Positions 8,425 through 17,416 are shown, counted from the first letter of the stretch. The stretch: 64,000 nucleotides of DNA from RUG11198 sp036342255 (GCA_036342255.1 JAZAUS010000013.1:1-64000); one strand, 5' to 3'. Numbers and translations are program-made. The notes: a model not told the origin generated them from the sequence alone.

Positions 8425-8469
8425 TAGATTTGCATTAAACAAGTAGATATAACAATTTAAAGTAGATAT
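8425..8469 (+). promoter_or_regulatory. TAnnTTTG box plus tandem AAGTAGATAT repeats
   Basis: TAGATTTG at 8425-8432 fits the Bacteroidales -7 consensus TAnnTTTG, though no good -33 TTTG is found at the expected distance. Two exact copies of AAGTAGATAT follow at 8441-8450 and 8460-8469, offset by 19 bases (nearly two helical turns). The same core precedes the SSB-like gene. The arrangement suggests either a tandem factor-binding site or a duplicated phage promoter driving the gene at 8516. Confidence 0.4.
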
Positions 8470-8515
8470 TTTTTATGTGGGAATATTCCCGAATGAATTA
8501 ATGATTGTTTAAACA

Positions 8516-9055
8516 ATGGAACAGAAAAATGTTTATTTTAAGAAATTTGAAACTATTGGTAAGACCAAAGATGAAGCAAAGGCAAACTCTGGATTAAATC
8601 TTCGCGTAGACGCTACACAATCTTATAAGAAGTGGGCAGAGAATAATGTCACTAGTGAGGAGAATGTTAAGGAGTGGATGAAGGAATTCCTTAAGAAGAA
8701 GAAGTTTGATATGCCTAATGATGGTGCATATATTGTTCTCCAATCTGCTATTTCTGATACCCGTGAGCGTCCTTATCAACTTGAGGATATCAAGTATGAA
8801 ACTAAGACCCATACTCCTGAGAGCTGGTATGTTCTCCGTGATATGACTGGTAATGAGGTTGGTCGTGAGAAGACTAAGAACGCTGCTAAGCAAGCTGTTC
8901 GTGAGTTCATTACTGATTATAAAGAGAACGTGAATGTATATCGTGAGTGGGCACCTAAAGAGAAGAATTCTCTTGTATTGAAGGGAACCTATACTCCTTC
9001 AAAGGGCACTCGTCCTTGTAAGTTACTTGTCTTTGGTTATCCAACATTAGATTAA
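8516..9055 (+). CDS. Unknown, probably very highly expressed protein, 179 aa
   Basis: This 179-residue, Lys/Glu-rich soluble protein is unlike its neighbours in codon use. It favours GAG, AAG, CGT, CTC and CTT over the GAA, AAA, AGA and TTA that dominate around it, as expected of an abundant product. It stands alone, with a 142-bp spacer upstream and a 13-bp stem terminator directly after the stop. Residues 40-60 form an amphipathic basic helix (VKEWMKEFLKKKKF), and the rest alternates strands and helices. No known domain is recognised. An abundant early protein, such as a host-takeover or DNA-coating factor, is a guess. Confidence 0.8.
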   Translation: MEQKNVYFKKFETIGKTKDEAKANSGLNLRVDATQSYKKWAENNVTSEENVKEWMKEFLKKKKFDMPNDGAYIVLQSAISDTRERPYQLEDIKYETKTHTPESWYVLRDMTGNEVGREKTKNAAKQAVREFITDYKENVNVYREWAPKEKNSLVLKGTYTPSKGTRPCKLLVFGYPTLD

Positions 9056-9067
9056 TCTCTATATCTT

Positions 9068-9101
9068 AAATGCTGACTGATTTTTTCAGTCAGCATTTTT
9101 T
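9068..9101 (+). terminator. Strong intrinsic terminator
   Basis: AAATGCTGACTGA at 9068-9080 pairs with TCAGTCAGCATTT at 9086-9098 (13 bp) across a five-T loop, and a run of T continues downstream. It closes the single-gene unit at 8516. Confidence 0.9.
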
Positions 9102-9129
9102 GTTATATCACATTGTAAAACATTGAAAA

Positions 9130-10632
9130 ATGAATAAAATAAGTGAAAAGAAAGTAAAAGAAATTATCAACGATTTAAAGACCTTTAAAAGTCTAAACAA
9201 TAAGAAACACAAAGCTACTTATTACTATCAACAAAAGAATAATATAGTTAATTCTGAAAACATTTCTACCGATTTAATTAAAGAATTTTTGGATATTTAT
9301 AGTCAAGTAAAAAGAAATGTTAAATCTATAGAAACTGTAGAAACAGATGATAAAGCTATTACAAATGTAGAAAGAGATGAAGACGGAGTTATTCAGTTTT
9401 ATACTTTTCAAATATTTAGAAAAGATAATCCTACATTAGAAGGAAAATTGAATAGAAAAGAAATGGAAACAATTTATAAATTATATACTATTTATGGTTC
9501 TAATTTAACACAAAAAATTGTTTCTAGAGAATTTCCTGAATATACATTTGTAGAATTTAAAAGAATACTTAGAGCATTTAATATATATAAAGCTTCTAGT
9601 CCTTTCCCACAACATATGGTTGAGGAAAAATCTGAAGATGAATTACTTAACCTTTATAATCAGCAAAAAGAAAATAATGTTCTAAGAAGAATTGAAAAAG
9701 ATCAACTCTCTGAAGCTAATAAACTTATTAATAAATTAGCTAAAGAAAACCTAGAATATAAAACTCAACTTCAAAACATTTCAGAAATTAAATTAGACTT
9801 GGGTAATTGGAAACCTATTTCAATTAAACCTTGTGAAATTACTTCTAAAACAATTCTCAGTTTATATTTAGCTGATATGCATATTGGAAGTAAATGTGAG
9901 TCTAATACTTTATATCCTAATCCATATACTAAAGAAGAAATAGAAAGAAGGTTAAATGCTTTATTTAACAAAATTAAAGAATATGGATTTTATAACAAAA
10001 TTATAATAAATTTAATGGGAGATAGTTTGGATGGAATGGATAATCAAACTGCTAGAAGAGACCATTTTATGCCACAGGAAATGGATAATATGGAACAGTT
10101 GGAAACATTCCTAGAACTTACTACTAAATTTATTTTGAACTGTAAGACTATTGCTAATAATGTAGATGTATATTCTGTTAAGTGTGGAAATCATGGTGGT
10201 TTCTGGGAATATACAGCTAATTTGGCTTTACAAAATGCTATTAAAGTAATAGCTCCAGATGTTAAATTTACTTTATTTAAAGATTATTTCGGAGCTTATA
10301 CTATAAATAATGAAGTTATAATCATACATCACGGAAAGGATGAAAAGTTTATGAAGAGAGGAATGCCATTAAATGTAGATGAACGTACTAAAGTCATGTT
10401 ATATGAATGGTTAGACTCTAATAATATTAAAGGAGACAATATTCATTTTGTGAAAGGAGATTTGCATTCAAATTCTCTTAATTCTTGTAAGAAGTTTGAT
10501 TATAGAAATGTATTAAGTTTATATGGAGCTTCAGATTATAGTAACTTTAATTTCTCTCGTAATTCATATGGAGTATCATATGATTTATATATTGGAAATA
10601 TTAGAACAATAGGAACTTTTGAAAATTTTTAA
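9130..10632 (+). CDS. Calcineurin-like metallophosphoesterase with N-terminal extension, 500 aa
   Basis: The C-terminal 250 residues carry the full metallophosphoesterase motif series: LADMHIGS (DxH), MGDSLDG (GDxxD), KCGNHGG (GNH), a VIIIHHGKD histidine block and FVKGDLHSN. The N-terminal half is helical and charged, with a possible helix-turn-helix and a coiled region around residues 175-215. Members act as nucleases (SbcD/Mre11-like) or phosphatases. The DNA-module context favours a DNA-directed enzyme, but the substrate is unknown. It opens a new transcription stretch after the terminator. Confidence 0.75.
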   Translation: MNKISEKKVKEIINDLKTFKSLNNKKHKATYYYQQKNNIVNSENISTDLIKEFLDIYSQVKRNVKSIETVETDDKAITNVERDEDGVIQFYTFQIFRKDNPTLEGKLNRKEMETIYKLYTIYGSNLTQKIVSREFPEYTFVEFKRILRAFNIYKASSPFPQHMVEEKSEDELLNLYNQQKENNVLRRIEKDQLSEANKLINKLAKENLEYKTQLQNISEIKLDLGNWKPISIKPCEITSKTILSLYLADMHIGSKCESNTLYPNPYTKEEIERRLNALFNKIKEYGFYNKIIINLMGDSLDGMDNQTARRDHFMPQEMDNMEQLETFLELTTKFILNCKTIANNVDVYSVKCGNHGGFWEYTANLALQNAIKVIAPDVKFTLFKDYFGAYTINNEVIIIHHGKDEKFMKRGMPLNVDERTKVMLYEWLDSNNIKGDNIHFVKGDLHSNSLNSCKKFDYRNVLSLYGASDYSNFNFSRNSYGVSYDLYIGNIRTIGTFENF

Positions 10633-10642
10633 ATAAAATAAT

Positions 10643-11092
10643 ATGAATAGCAAGTATGAACAATTTTTAGAGAACTGCAACATTATTTCTGAAGATAAAT
10701 TTATTGAAATAGTTGAAAGTCTTCCTGAAGTAGATTTGGACAAAGCTGATTTTGAAAGTTTATATTATCTTGATGTAGAGGATGATATAGCTAAAGCTAT
10801 AATAGATGTTATTGTAGCTGACTGGCAATATGCTTATTGTGAGATAGCAGACTTTGAAAATAAAACATTTGAACTTTCTGATATAGAATCTTTAGAAGAT
10901 TTGGAAGAAATTAGAGATTATTTTTCTAAGTATTCTGATTGGACTATTGAAAATTATGATGATTTGAAGGAAGAATTAGAACAGGAAAATAAACAAACTG
11001 ATAATAAAGAGAAACTTCTTTATATGATATCTTCTAATGCTACATTATCTGATTTAGAAAAAATTGTAAAAGAATATGGTTACAAGAAATAA
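10643..11092 (+). CDS. Hypothetical acidic helical protein, 149 aa
   Basis: This 149-residue product is extremely rich in Asp and Glu, with helices such as LEDLEEIRDYFSKY and a short basic end EYGYKK. Acidic all-helical phage proteins often act as DNA mimics or inhibitors, but nothing specific shows this here. It overlaps the next gene by 17 bases. Confidence 0.6.
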   Translation: MNSKYEQFLENCNIISEDKFIEIVESLPEVDLDKADFESLYYLDVEDDIAKAIIDVIVADWQYAYCEIADFENKTFELSDIESLEDLEEIRDYFSKYSDWTIENYDDLKEELEQENKQTDNKEKLLYMISSNATLSDLEKIVKEYGYKK

Positions 11093-11909
11093 AGTTCTAT
11101 CTAGAGCTGTAGATGATTGTATGAAAGAATTATATTCTTTTGTACAACCGAGTGTTAGTTGGGATAAATTTATGGAAGAAAATGAAATTTATTCTAAAAT
11201 TTATAAAGAACACGAACAATATAGAAAAGCTTATTATGATAGAAAAAAATATCCTGAAGTATGGGAAAAAGTTAAATCTCAATATGAAGTATTAGAATGG
11301 GATCCTAATAAATCTTATAAGGAATGTATAGGTCCTGCTCCATTTGAATTTTATTATCTTCCTAAAGAAATAATGAAGGATATTTGTGATAGTTATATCT
11401 ATGCTTATAAAATAGATTCTCAACAAGAACTTTTAAATACTATATCAATATTAAAAGAATATTGTAGAAAACCTATTGTTGATAAGTATATAGAAGAACA
11501 TACTGATGAATATGGCAATTGGCATCCTGGATATAGGAGTTATGACAATCCAAATAATTTAGAAGAAGAAGTACAGAAAATATTTGATAATGAAATTCTT
11601 CCAGACATTTGTAAACAATATAATAAACAATATGATTTGCAAACTACTGGAATAGAATCTAGTGTTAGTAAAGCATATTCTCAAATATTTCAAAATAAAT
11701 TCTTTGAATTTCTTGACATGGCAGGTAATTTCTATAATTGGACTAGAGATCTAAACGCTTTTAATATGAGTGTTTATTTAGGAGCTAGTCCTTGTTCTAA
11801 TAAAGATGCAGTTATAGAAAATTGGAAGAAATATAAAAATCAAGATATTAAGATTGATGAAAAACAAATTGAAAAAGAATATTATGGAGAAGAAGATTTC
11901 GATGAATGA
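11076..11909 (+). CDS. Hypothetical protein, 277 aa
   Basis: The gene starts at ATG 11076 inside the preceding gene. The protein is rich in Tyr, Trp and Lys and probably helical, with a central stretch YLPKEIMKDICDSYIYAYKI. The spacing resembles conserved uncharacterised proteins of crAss-like replication regions. No catalytic motif is visible. The stop overlaps the next start. Confidence 0.6.
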   Translation: MVTRNKVLSRAVDDCMKELYSFVQPSVSWDKFMEENEIYSKIYKEHEQYRKAYYDRKKYPEVWEKVKSQYEVLEWDPNKSYKECIGPAPFEFYYLPKEIMKDICDSYIYAYKIDSQQELLNTISILKEYCRKPIVDKYIEEHTDEYGNWHPGYRSYDNPNNLEEEVQKIFDNEILPDICKQYNKQYDLQTTGIESSVSKAYSQIFQNKFFEFLDMAGNFYNWTRDLNAFNMSVYLGASPCSNKDAVIENWKKYKNQDIKIDEKQIEKEYYGEEDFDE

Positions 11910-12240
11910 TATTATAGCTTTTGTTGAAAAAGCTATGAAAGAAAATCTAGACATAAAAGTTATTGATTACGTAGAGAATGCTATAATCAGACTTTATGGT
12001 ATTGATAATAAATGTTTCGGTATTGATTTAATTAATGATGGATATATTATATTAAAAGGTTCTCATGATGTATCCATAGAAATAAAAATGTCTGAAATGG
12101 ATATCGCCTTATTTAAAGTAGAGGTACTTAAAATGAAGAAATATTCTGAGAATAAAGTAATAGAATATTTTAACAATTTCTTTGAAGAAGAAGATTTTAA
12201 ACCGACAACTATTAATGATTTAGATAGCGAAGACGATTAA
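11902..12240 (+). CDS. Hypothetical protein, 112 aa
   Basis: The chosen start is ATG 11902 (MNDIIAFVEKAMKE), overlapping the preceding TGA by 8 bases. An upstream in-frame ATG at 11854 would lie deep in the previous gene. The product has an N-terminal amphipathic helix, a beta-rich middle and an acidic C-terminal tail ending DSEDD. No known family is visible. Confidence 0.6.
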   Translation: MNDIIAFVEKAMKENLDIKVIDYVENAIIRLYGIDNKCFGIDLINDGYIILKGSHDVSIEIKMSEMDIALFKVEVLKMKKYSENKVIEYFNNFFEEEDFKPTTINDLDSEDD

Positions 12241-12242
12241 TT

Positions 12243-13034
12243 ATGGCAGAAATACAATTAAACGAACTATTAGCAGGAAGAGCAACTAGAATAAAAAACA
12301 GAGAATACTTTCCTACTGCTGCTTATGTTGAACCATTTTTAGAAAGAGTTCAAAGATTAACTTCTGAATTTAGAGTTCAAGTACAACTTCCAAGTCAGAT
12401 TACTTATACAGCTGATGGAGATATTAATACTGAAGATATAACTTATAATAGAGTTCTTATTGAAGCTATTCTTCCAGATGAGTATAAATTTAACGATGAT
12501 CCGCATAGAGCAGTTATTGGAATGGTTTATGGTATTGACGTTCGTAAACCAGTTGTTAAGTTCTTTAAAGGACAAGAAAGAATGAGTTGTACTAATCTTT
12601 GTGTATTTAGTCCTCAATTACTTGCTTGTCAGGATATGGAATCTGAAACAGCTATTGATTATAATCCTTTAAGAAGAATTATAGAGCAAACTGACGATAC
12701 AGCAGCCTGGATGAAGAAACTTATTGAATCTGAGTTTAATACTAGAGTTCAAAATATTAATGAGTCTCTTGGTAAATGGATTAGAAATTGTATTAATTAT
12801 AGTTTCGATAACCATTATGGTAAAGCTAAATTAGCAGTGAGTACTCCAATTGATGCTTATAAATCTTTATTTGAAAAGGAAGATAGTGAATATTATGCTG
12901 GAATTGATTGTGGTGATATAAGTATGTATCAAGTATATAATGCCTTCACTCAAGTGCTTACTGACGGAATGAAAAAAGATCCGTTTAATATTTTTGAAAA
13001 GACTTTGTTACTTAAAGATATTCTTGATATATAA
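12243..13034 (+). CDS. Conserved phage protein of unknown function, 263 aa
   Basis: This 263-residue soluble protein begins MAEIQLNELLAGRATRI. Its middle portion contains VIGMVYGIDVRKPVVKFF and RMSCTNLCVF, a strand-strand-CTN arrangement that loosely recalls DUF932-type phage proteins. I cannot confirm the relationship. The C-terminal half is helical. The stop shares its last base with the next ATG (TAATG). Confidence 0.6.
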   Translation: MAEIQLNELLAGRATRIKNREYFPTAAYVEPFLERVQRLTSEFRVQVQLPSQITYTADGDINTEDITYNRVLIEAILPDEYKFNDDPHRAVIGMVYGIDVRKPVVKFFKGQERMSCTNLCVFSPQLLACQDMESETAIDYNPLRRIIEQTDDTAAWMKKLIESEFNTRVQNINESLGKWIRNCINYSFDNHYGKAKLAVSTPIDAYKSLFEKEDSEYYAGIDCGDISMYQVYNAFTQVLTDGMKKDPFNIFEKTLLLKDILDI

Positions 13035-13243
13035 TGGAAAGACAAAAGTATAATAGACTAATATTAGAAAGTTTATCTAAATTAATTGAAGAATATCCGG
13101 ATATAAGATTCGGGCAAGCTCTTGTTATTACAAATGTCATAGAACTTGTTCCAGATTCTCCACATGGAAACGCTTTAATTGCTTTAGATCCATTTAACGA
13201 AGAGTCTGAAATTACTTGGAAAAGAGTATCACTAAAAAATTAG
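13034..13243 (+). CDS. Hypothetical protein ending in TAG, 69 aa
   Basis: A 69-residue frame is coupled to the previous gene by TAATG. It has an N-terminal helix (LILESLSKLIEEYPD) and a strand-rich end. It stops at TAG 13241-13243. Reading the TAG as sense would give a short extension through another TAG to TAA. The gene is followed by a terminator hairpin. Confidence 0.6.
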   Translation: MERQKYNRLILESLSKLIEEYPDIRFGQALVITNVIELVPDSPHGNALIALDPFNEESEITWKRVSLKN

Positions 13244-13269
13244 ATTTTATAGGATAATTAAATATTTTG

Positions 13270-13320
13270 ATTAAAGGGTTATTAGAGATATATTAATATC
13301 CTTATAACCCTTTAATTTTT
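13270..13320 (+). terminator. Intrinsic terminator before nrdD
   Basis: ATTAAAGGGTTAT at 13270-13282 pairs perfectly with ATAACCCTTTAAT at 13304-13316, with an inner AT-rich stem, and is followed by a T-run. It separates the preceding operon from nrdD, which starts only six bases after the T-run. It could therefore also act as an attenuator or leader structure for nrdD. Confidence 0.8.
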
Positions 13321-13325
13321 GATAT

Positions 13326-15491
13326 ATGGAAATAATAAAAAGAAATGGTCAAAAAGAACAGTTTAATCCTTTAAAAATTAAAAATGCTATAAAATCTGCA
13401 TTTAATTCTATAGGATATACTGTAGATGATAATGTATATGATGAAATAACTAATTCTATAAAGATCTGGGATGAGATGGGAATTGAAGATATTCAAGACC
13501 AGGTCATTGAGACTTTACGGAATTTAGATTATAGTGAAGTAGCTGATTCGTATCTTATTTATAGATATAAACACGAGCAAGCTAGGAAAATGGTAAAAGC
13601 TAAAAAAGCTTTTATTCAAAAATATAAAGAATCATCTAATACAGCAAACGCGACTATTGATGATAATTCTAATGTAGCAAATAAGAATATAGGAATTTTA
13701 AATGCAGAAGGACATAAAGAAGAAAATATTCTTGTTAATCGTGGAATGATCACTGATAAGTTAAAAGAATTATTTTCGGATTTTGATTCTAAACAATATG
13801 AAAAAGATCTTGAACATCATATAATTTATAAACACGATGAATCAAGTTTTATGGGTGCAATTGCTCCATACTGTTGTAGCATAAGTATGTATCCATTCTT
13901 AAATAATGGAATTAAAGGTTTAGGCGGATTATCAGCTAGTCCTAAAAATCTTGATTCTTTTTGTGGAATGTTTGTAAATTTAATGTTTGCTGTTGCAGGT
14001 CAATTTGCAGGAGCTGTAGCTACTCCGGAATTTCTAATGTATTTTGATTATTTTGCTAGAAAAGAATGGGGTGATTTATACTATGAAAAACCAGATTGTA
14101 TTGTTACTACAACCCATTGTGAAAGACAAAAAACAATTAGAAGTCAAATACATCAATATTTCCAACAAGTAGTTTATTCCGTTAATCAACCTGCTGCTGC
14201 AAGAGGAATGCAAAGTGTATTTTGGAATATAGGATACTTTGATAAACCTTTCTTTGAATCAATGTTTGAAAACTTTATGTTTCCTGATATGACAGCTCCC
14301 CAATGGGATAGTCTTAACTGGTTACAAAAAGAATTTATGCAATGGTTTAATGAAGAAAGATTAAGATGTATTCTTACATTTCCGGTAGAATCGTTTGCTC
14401 TTATCTATAAAGACGGTAAATTTGTAGATCAAGAAAATGCTGATTTTGTAGCAGAGGAATATACAAGAGGACATTCATTCTTTACTTATATTAGTGATAC
14501 TGCTGATTCGTTATCTAGTTGTTGTAGACTTAAAAATAAAGTAAACGGTAAAGAGTTTAACTTTACTAATGGTAATATGGGGGTCGAAACTGGAAGTAAG
14601 TCTGTAATTACTCTTAATCTTAATAGAATTATACAAGACTGGATTAAAACAAGGTATAAAATTGAATTTAAAGGAATTCTTAAGGTTACTGATTATGAAT
14701 ATTTAGCAGAGTATTTAGAAAATATTTTGGAAAGAGTATATAAGTATCATATAGCATATAATGAATGTCTCTGGGATATGTATGATGCTAAATTACTTCC
14801 AGCATATACAGAAGGGTTTATATCTTTAAATAAACAATATCTTACAATCGGCATTAATGGATTAAATCAAGCAGCAGAATATTTAGGTATTAAATGTAAT
14901 AATAATCCAAAATATCAAGAATTTTGTCAAACTATATTCTCTACTATTAAAGAATCTAACCAAAAAGCTAACGGTAAATTTAATAATCATAAAATAACAT
15001 TTAACACAGAAATGGTTCCATCTGAATCTTTAGCTATTAAAAATTATAATTGGGATAAACAAGATGGATATTGGGTTCCTGAAGATACTAATCTATATGC
15101 TTCTTATATATTTAAACCTAATGATTCAGCTATATCCCCGTTAGAAAAAATGATTCTTCACGGGAATAATTATATCGGAGACTATCTTGATGGAGGAAGT
15201 GCCGCTCACATTAATTTATCTGAACATTTATCATTAGAACAAAATAAGAAAATGTTAAAATTTGCAGCAGAAAATGGTTGTCAATATTTTACTTATAATG
15301 TTCCTAATTGTGAATGTGATAAATGTGGATTTATAGCTAAACAACCATTTAATAAGTGTCCTAAATGTGGAGAGACTGAAAAAATTACATTATATGACAG
15401 AGTTATTGGTTATTTAACTAAAATTAAAAATTGGTCTGAAGGTAGACAGATAGAACAAAAAACTAGAATTTATAGTAAAGAAATTGAATAA
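13326..15491 (+). CDS. nrdD: Anaerobic (class III) ribonucleoside-triphosphate reductase NrdD
   Basis: NrdD makes deoxynucleotides from ribonucleotides without oxygen, using a glycyl radical. The 721 residues begin with an ATP-cone regulatory domain (IIKRNGQKEQFNPLKIKNAI). The catalytic barrel shows PYCCSISMYPFL and LSSCCRLKNK, carrying active-site cysteines. Near the C-terminus a four-cysteine zinc site (CECDKCG, NKCPKCGE) is followed by RVIGYL, whose glycine (residue 695) is the radical site. All key elements are present, so activity is likely. The next two genes encode a likely reductant and the activase, overlapping by 1-4 bases. Presence implies replication in a strictly anaerobic host. 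Confidence 0.95.
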   Translation: MEIIKRNGQKEQFNPLKIKNAIKSAFNSIGYTVDDNVYDEITNSIKIWDEMGIEDIQDQVIETLRNLDYSEVADSYLIYRYKHEQARKMVKAKKAFIQKYKESSNTANATIDDNSNVANKNIGILNAEGHKEENILVNRGMITDKLKELFSDFDSKQYEKDLEHHIIYKHDESSFMGAIAPYCCSISMYPFLNNGIKGLGGLSASPKNLDSFCGMFVNLMFAVAGQFAGAVATPEFLMYFDYFARKEWGDLYYEKPDCIVTTTHCERQKTIRSQIHQYFQQVVYSVNQPAAARGMQSVFWNIGYFDKPFFESMFENFMFPDMTAPQWDSLNWLQKEFMQWFNEERLRCILTFPVESFALIYKDGKFVDQENADFVAEEYTRGHSFFTYISDTADSLSSCCRLKNKVNGKEFNFTNGNMGVETGSKSVITLNLNRIIQDWIKTRYKIEFKGILKVTDYEYLAEYLENILERVYKYHIAYNECLWDMYDAKLLPAYTEGFISLNKQYLTIGINGLNQAAEYLGIKCNNNPKYQEFCQTIFSTIKESNQKANGKFNNHKITFNTEMVPSESLAIKNYNWDKQDGYWVPEDTNLYASYIFKPNDSAISPLEKMILHGNNYIGDYLDGGSAAHINLSEHLSLEQNKKMLKFAAENGCQYFTYNVPNCECDKCGFIAKQPFNKCPKCGETEKITLYDRVIGYLTKIKNWSEGRQIEQKTRIYSKEIE

Positions 15492-15688
15492 TGGAATATT
15501 ATATTAAGAAAGGTTGGTAGTTAAATCCAAATGAAAAAATTGTTAAAGGTATTACTAAAGCTATTGAAAGGAATGAAGGAATGTGTCCTTGTGTTCACGA
15601 TGACAACAGTAAAGATCTTCATTGCCCTTGTTATGATTATAGATATAAAGATAAATGCTGTTGCCAATTATATATTAGAGAAGTATGA
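15491..15688 (+). CDS. FTR-like iron-sulfur disulfide reductase with in-frame TAG at codon 10
   Basis: This gene is invisible under the standard code because codon 10 is TAG (15518-15520). Read as sense, a 65-residue protein runs from the ATG overlapping the nrdD stop (TAATG) to the TGA overlapping nrdG. It resembles the catalytic chain of ferredoxin-thioredoxin reductase. LNPNEKIVKGI and ERNEG are followed by CPC, HCPC and CCC cysteine groups in the family order (CPC...CPC...CxC). Homologous-looking residues flank both sides of the TAG, so this is neither a chance gap nor a late start at the internal ATG before CPC. The protein probably supplies electrons to NrdD, by context. Expression should depend on TAG decoding. 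Confidence 0.8.
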
Positions 15689-16161
15689 AATACACTGATG
15701 TTCAAATTGGATTTCAGGAATTTCCTGATGAGATTTCTTTATTAATAAATATATCAAATTGTCCTTTTCATTGTACTGGATGTCATAGTCCAGAGCTTTG
15801 GGAAGATATTGGTACTGAATTAACAAAGAAAGAGCTTAGTAATCTTATAAAATCTAATAAAGGAATAACTTGTGTTGGATTTATGGGAGGAGCTAAAAGT
15901 ACATACGACTTACTAAATTTTTCTATATATATAAGGAATAAATTTCCTAATATTAAAATAGGTTGGTATACAGGACATTTAGAAATTCCAGAAATTATTT
16001 CAGAGAATTTGATGTATTTTGATTATATAAAAACTGGACCTTATATTGAAGAGAAGGGAGGATTAGATAATCCAAATACTAACCAAAAGTTTTATTGTGT
16101 TAAAAATGAAAAGTTAATAGATCATACTTATAAATTTTGGAAAAATGAAAACAACAAATAA
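15685..16161 (+). CDS. nrdG: Anaerobic RNR-activating protein NrdG (radical SAM)
   Basis: NrdG cleaves S-adenosylmethionine to create the glycyl radical on NrdD. The 158 residues carry the radical-SAM cluster motif CPFHCTGC (CX3CX2C) followed by HSPELW, characteristic of NrdG. GFMGGAKS supplies the glycine-rich SAM-binding segment. Length matches the family (about 150-170 aa). It overlaps the FTR-like gene by four bases (ATGA), giving an nrdD-ftr-nrdG operon. Confidence is high. Confidence 0.93.
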   Translation: MKYTDVQIGFQEFPDEISLLINISNCPFHCTGCHSPELWEDIGTELTKKELSNLIKSNKGITCVGFMGGAKSTYDLLNFSIYIRNKFPNIKIGWYTGHLEIPEIISENLMYFDYIKTGPYIEEKGGLDNPNTNQKFYCVKNEKLIDHTYKFWKNENNK

Positions 16162-16375
16162 TAAATTAACAATTCATTTAATTGGTATTCCAAATATAAT
16201 TATATTTTTAGCATTTTTCTTTGCAAAAATATATGATAAATTAGATTGGTCATGGTGGTGGATATTTAGTCCGTTATGGATTCCTCTAGCTTTAGTATTA
16301 TCAATAATTATATTATTTTCTACTTTTTATTTATTTGTAATATTATTTGACTTAATATTAAAACTATGGAAGTAA
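16145..16375 (+). CDS. Small two-helix membrane protein, 76 aa
   Basis: The frame overlaps the nrdG end by 17 bases. Two hydrophobic segments (IPNIIIFLAFFFAKIY and LWIPLALVLSIIILF continuing into YLFVILFDLIL) flank a Trp-rich turn (WSWWWIF). The layout is a hairpin membrane protein; holin-like topology is possible but its early location makes that uncertain. Confidence 0.55.
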   Translation: MKTTNNKLTIHLIGIPNIIIFLAFFFAKIYDKLDWSWWWIFSPLWIPLALVLSIIILFSTFYLFVILFDLILKLWK

Positions 16376-16629
16376 TAACAAAAGGTTTACCAAATGATAA
16401 TCAGGTATTATTAGATGAAGCTACTATCAGTTATGTTCAAAATCCAGATTGTACTGAGGATAGAGATGGAGATTGGCAAAAATTAACTTTATCTATTAGA
16501 GACAATGGAATGGACAAATTTTTAAATATTAAGACGGATAACTGGAGTTTTGATAATGCTGAAATGATATCAGTTATAATTGATGATTTTTGTAAAAGAA
16601 TAGGATATGAAAATACTAATAATTTCTGA
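16366..16629 (+). CDS. Hypothetical protein, 87 aa
   Basis: This 87-residue acidic protein overlaps the previous gene by 10 bases and the next by 23. It is beta-rich with one C-terminal helix (AEMISVIIDDFCKRIG). No family is recognised. Confidence 0.55.
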   Translation: MEVITKGLPNDNQVLLDEATISYVQNPDCTEDRDGDWQKLTLSIRDNGMDKFLNIKTDNWSFDNAEMISVIIDDFCKRIGYENTNNF

Positions 16630-17416
16630 TTTACATTGTCGTAATTTTTGGAGAAAGATTATTGATGAAAATATTTCTAGCGTATCTAAAGTTATATTTC
16701 TTGGGGATTATTTGGATCCTTATGGTGAAGAAATTGGAGAAACACCGGAATTAATGGAGTGTAAATATTTTGGAGATTTTGATTCTAATTTAAATATGTT
16801 GAATGATATAATTTCATTAAAAAAGAATGAACCAAATAAATATATTCTATTAACTGGAAATCATACAGATAGTTATATATGGTCTGAATTTAAAGCTGCT
16901 TCAAGAACTGATTGGAAAAATTGGGATAAATATCATAAGTTTTTTTTAGAAAATTTAGAATATTTTAACTTGGTTTGGATTGAAAATAATGTGATATTTA
17001 GTCACGCAGGTATATCTAAAAAATGGTCTGAAGATTTTTTATATTCTTATATGAAATATGATGAAGGAGCAGAACTAGAAAAAGATTCTACAATTTTTGA
17101 AACTGCTAGAGTTTTAAAAGATACTCCTTTATCTGATTTTAATATATATTATATAAAAGCTATTAGTAATATATCTCCGTATAGATATGGAGAATCTTTT
17201 AATGGATCTTGTGAATGGGCTGATATAAGAGAACATATTGATCATTATCAAACTGAAGTTCAAGAAAAAATAGTTCCTTTAGGAGAAGATGGAATGTATC
17301 AGGTATTTGGACATACTCAATTACAAAGAGAATTAATTACAGATAAATGGGCTTGTTTAGATTGTAGATCTGGATTTATAATTGATACACTAACATATGA
17401 AATTAAAAAGTATTAA
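16607..17416 (+). CDS. Calcineurin-like phosphoesterase (PPP-type), 269 aa
   Basis: All motifs of Ser/Thr-phosphatase-like metallophosphoesterases are present in order: ISDLHCRN (DxH), VIFLGDYLDP (GDxxD), LLTGNHTD (GNH), VIFSHAGIS and VFGHTQLQ (GHT). Length suits small phage phosphatases of the lambda type. Possible substrates are phosphoproteins or nucleotides; the sequence does not decide. This is the second metallophosphoesterase of the window and is distinct from the one at 9130. Confidence 0.8.
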   Translation: MKILIISDLHCRNFWRKIIDENISSVSKVIFLGDYLDPYGEEIGETPELMECKYFGDFDSNLNMLNDIISLKKNEPNKYILLTGNHTDSYIWSEFKAASRTDWKNWDKYHKFFLENLEYFNLVWIENNVIFSHAGISKKWSEDFLYSYMKYDEGAELEKDSTIFETARVLKDTPLSDFNIYYIKAISNISPYRYGESFNGSCEWADIREHIDHYQTEVQEKIVPLGEDGMYQVFGHTQLQRELITDKWACLDCRSGFIIDTLTYEIKKY

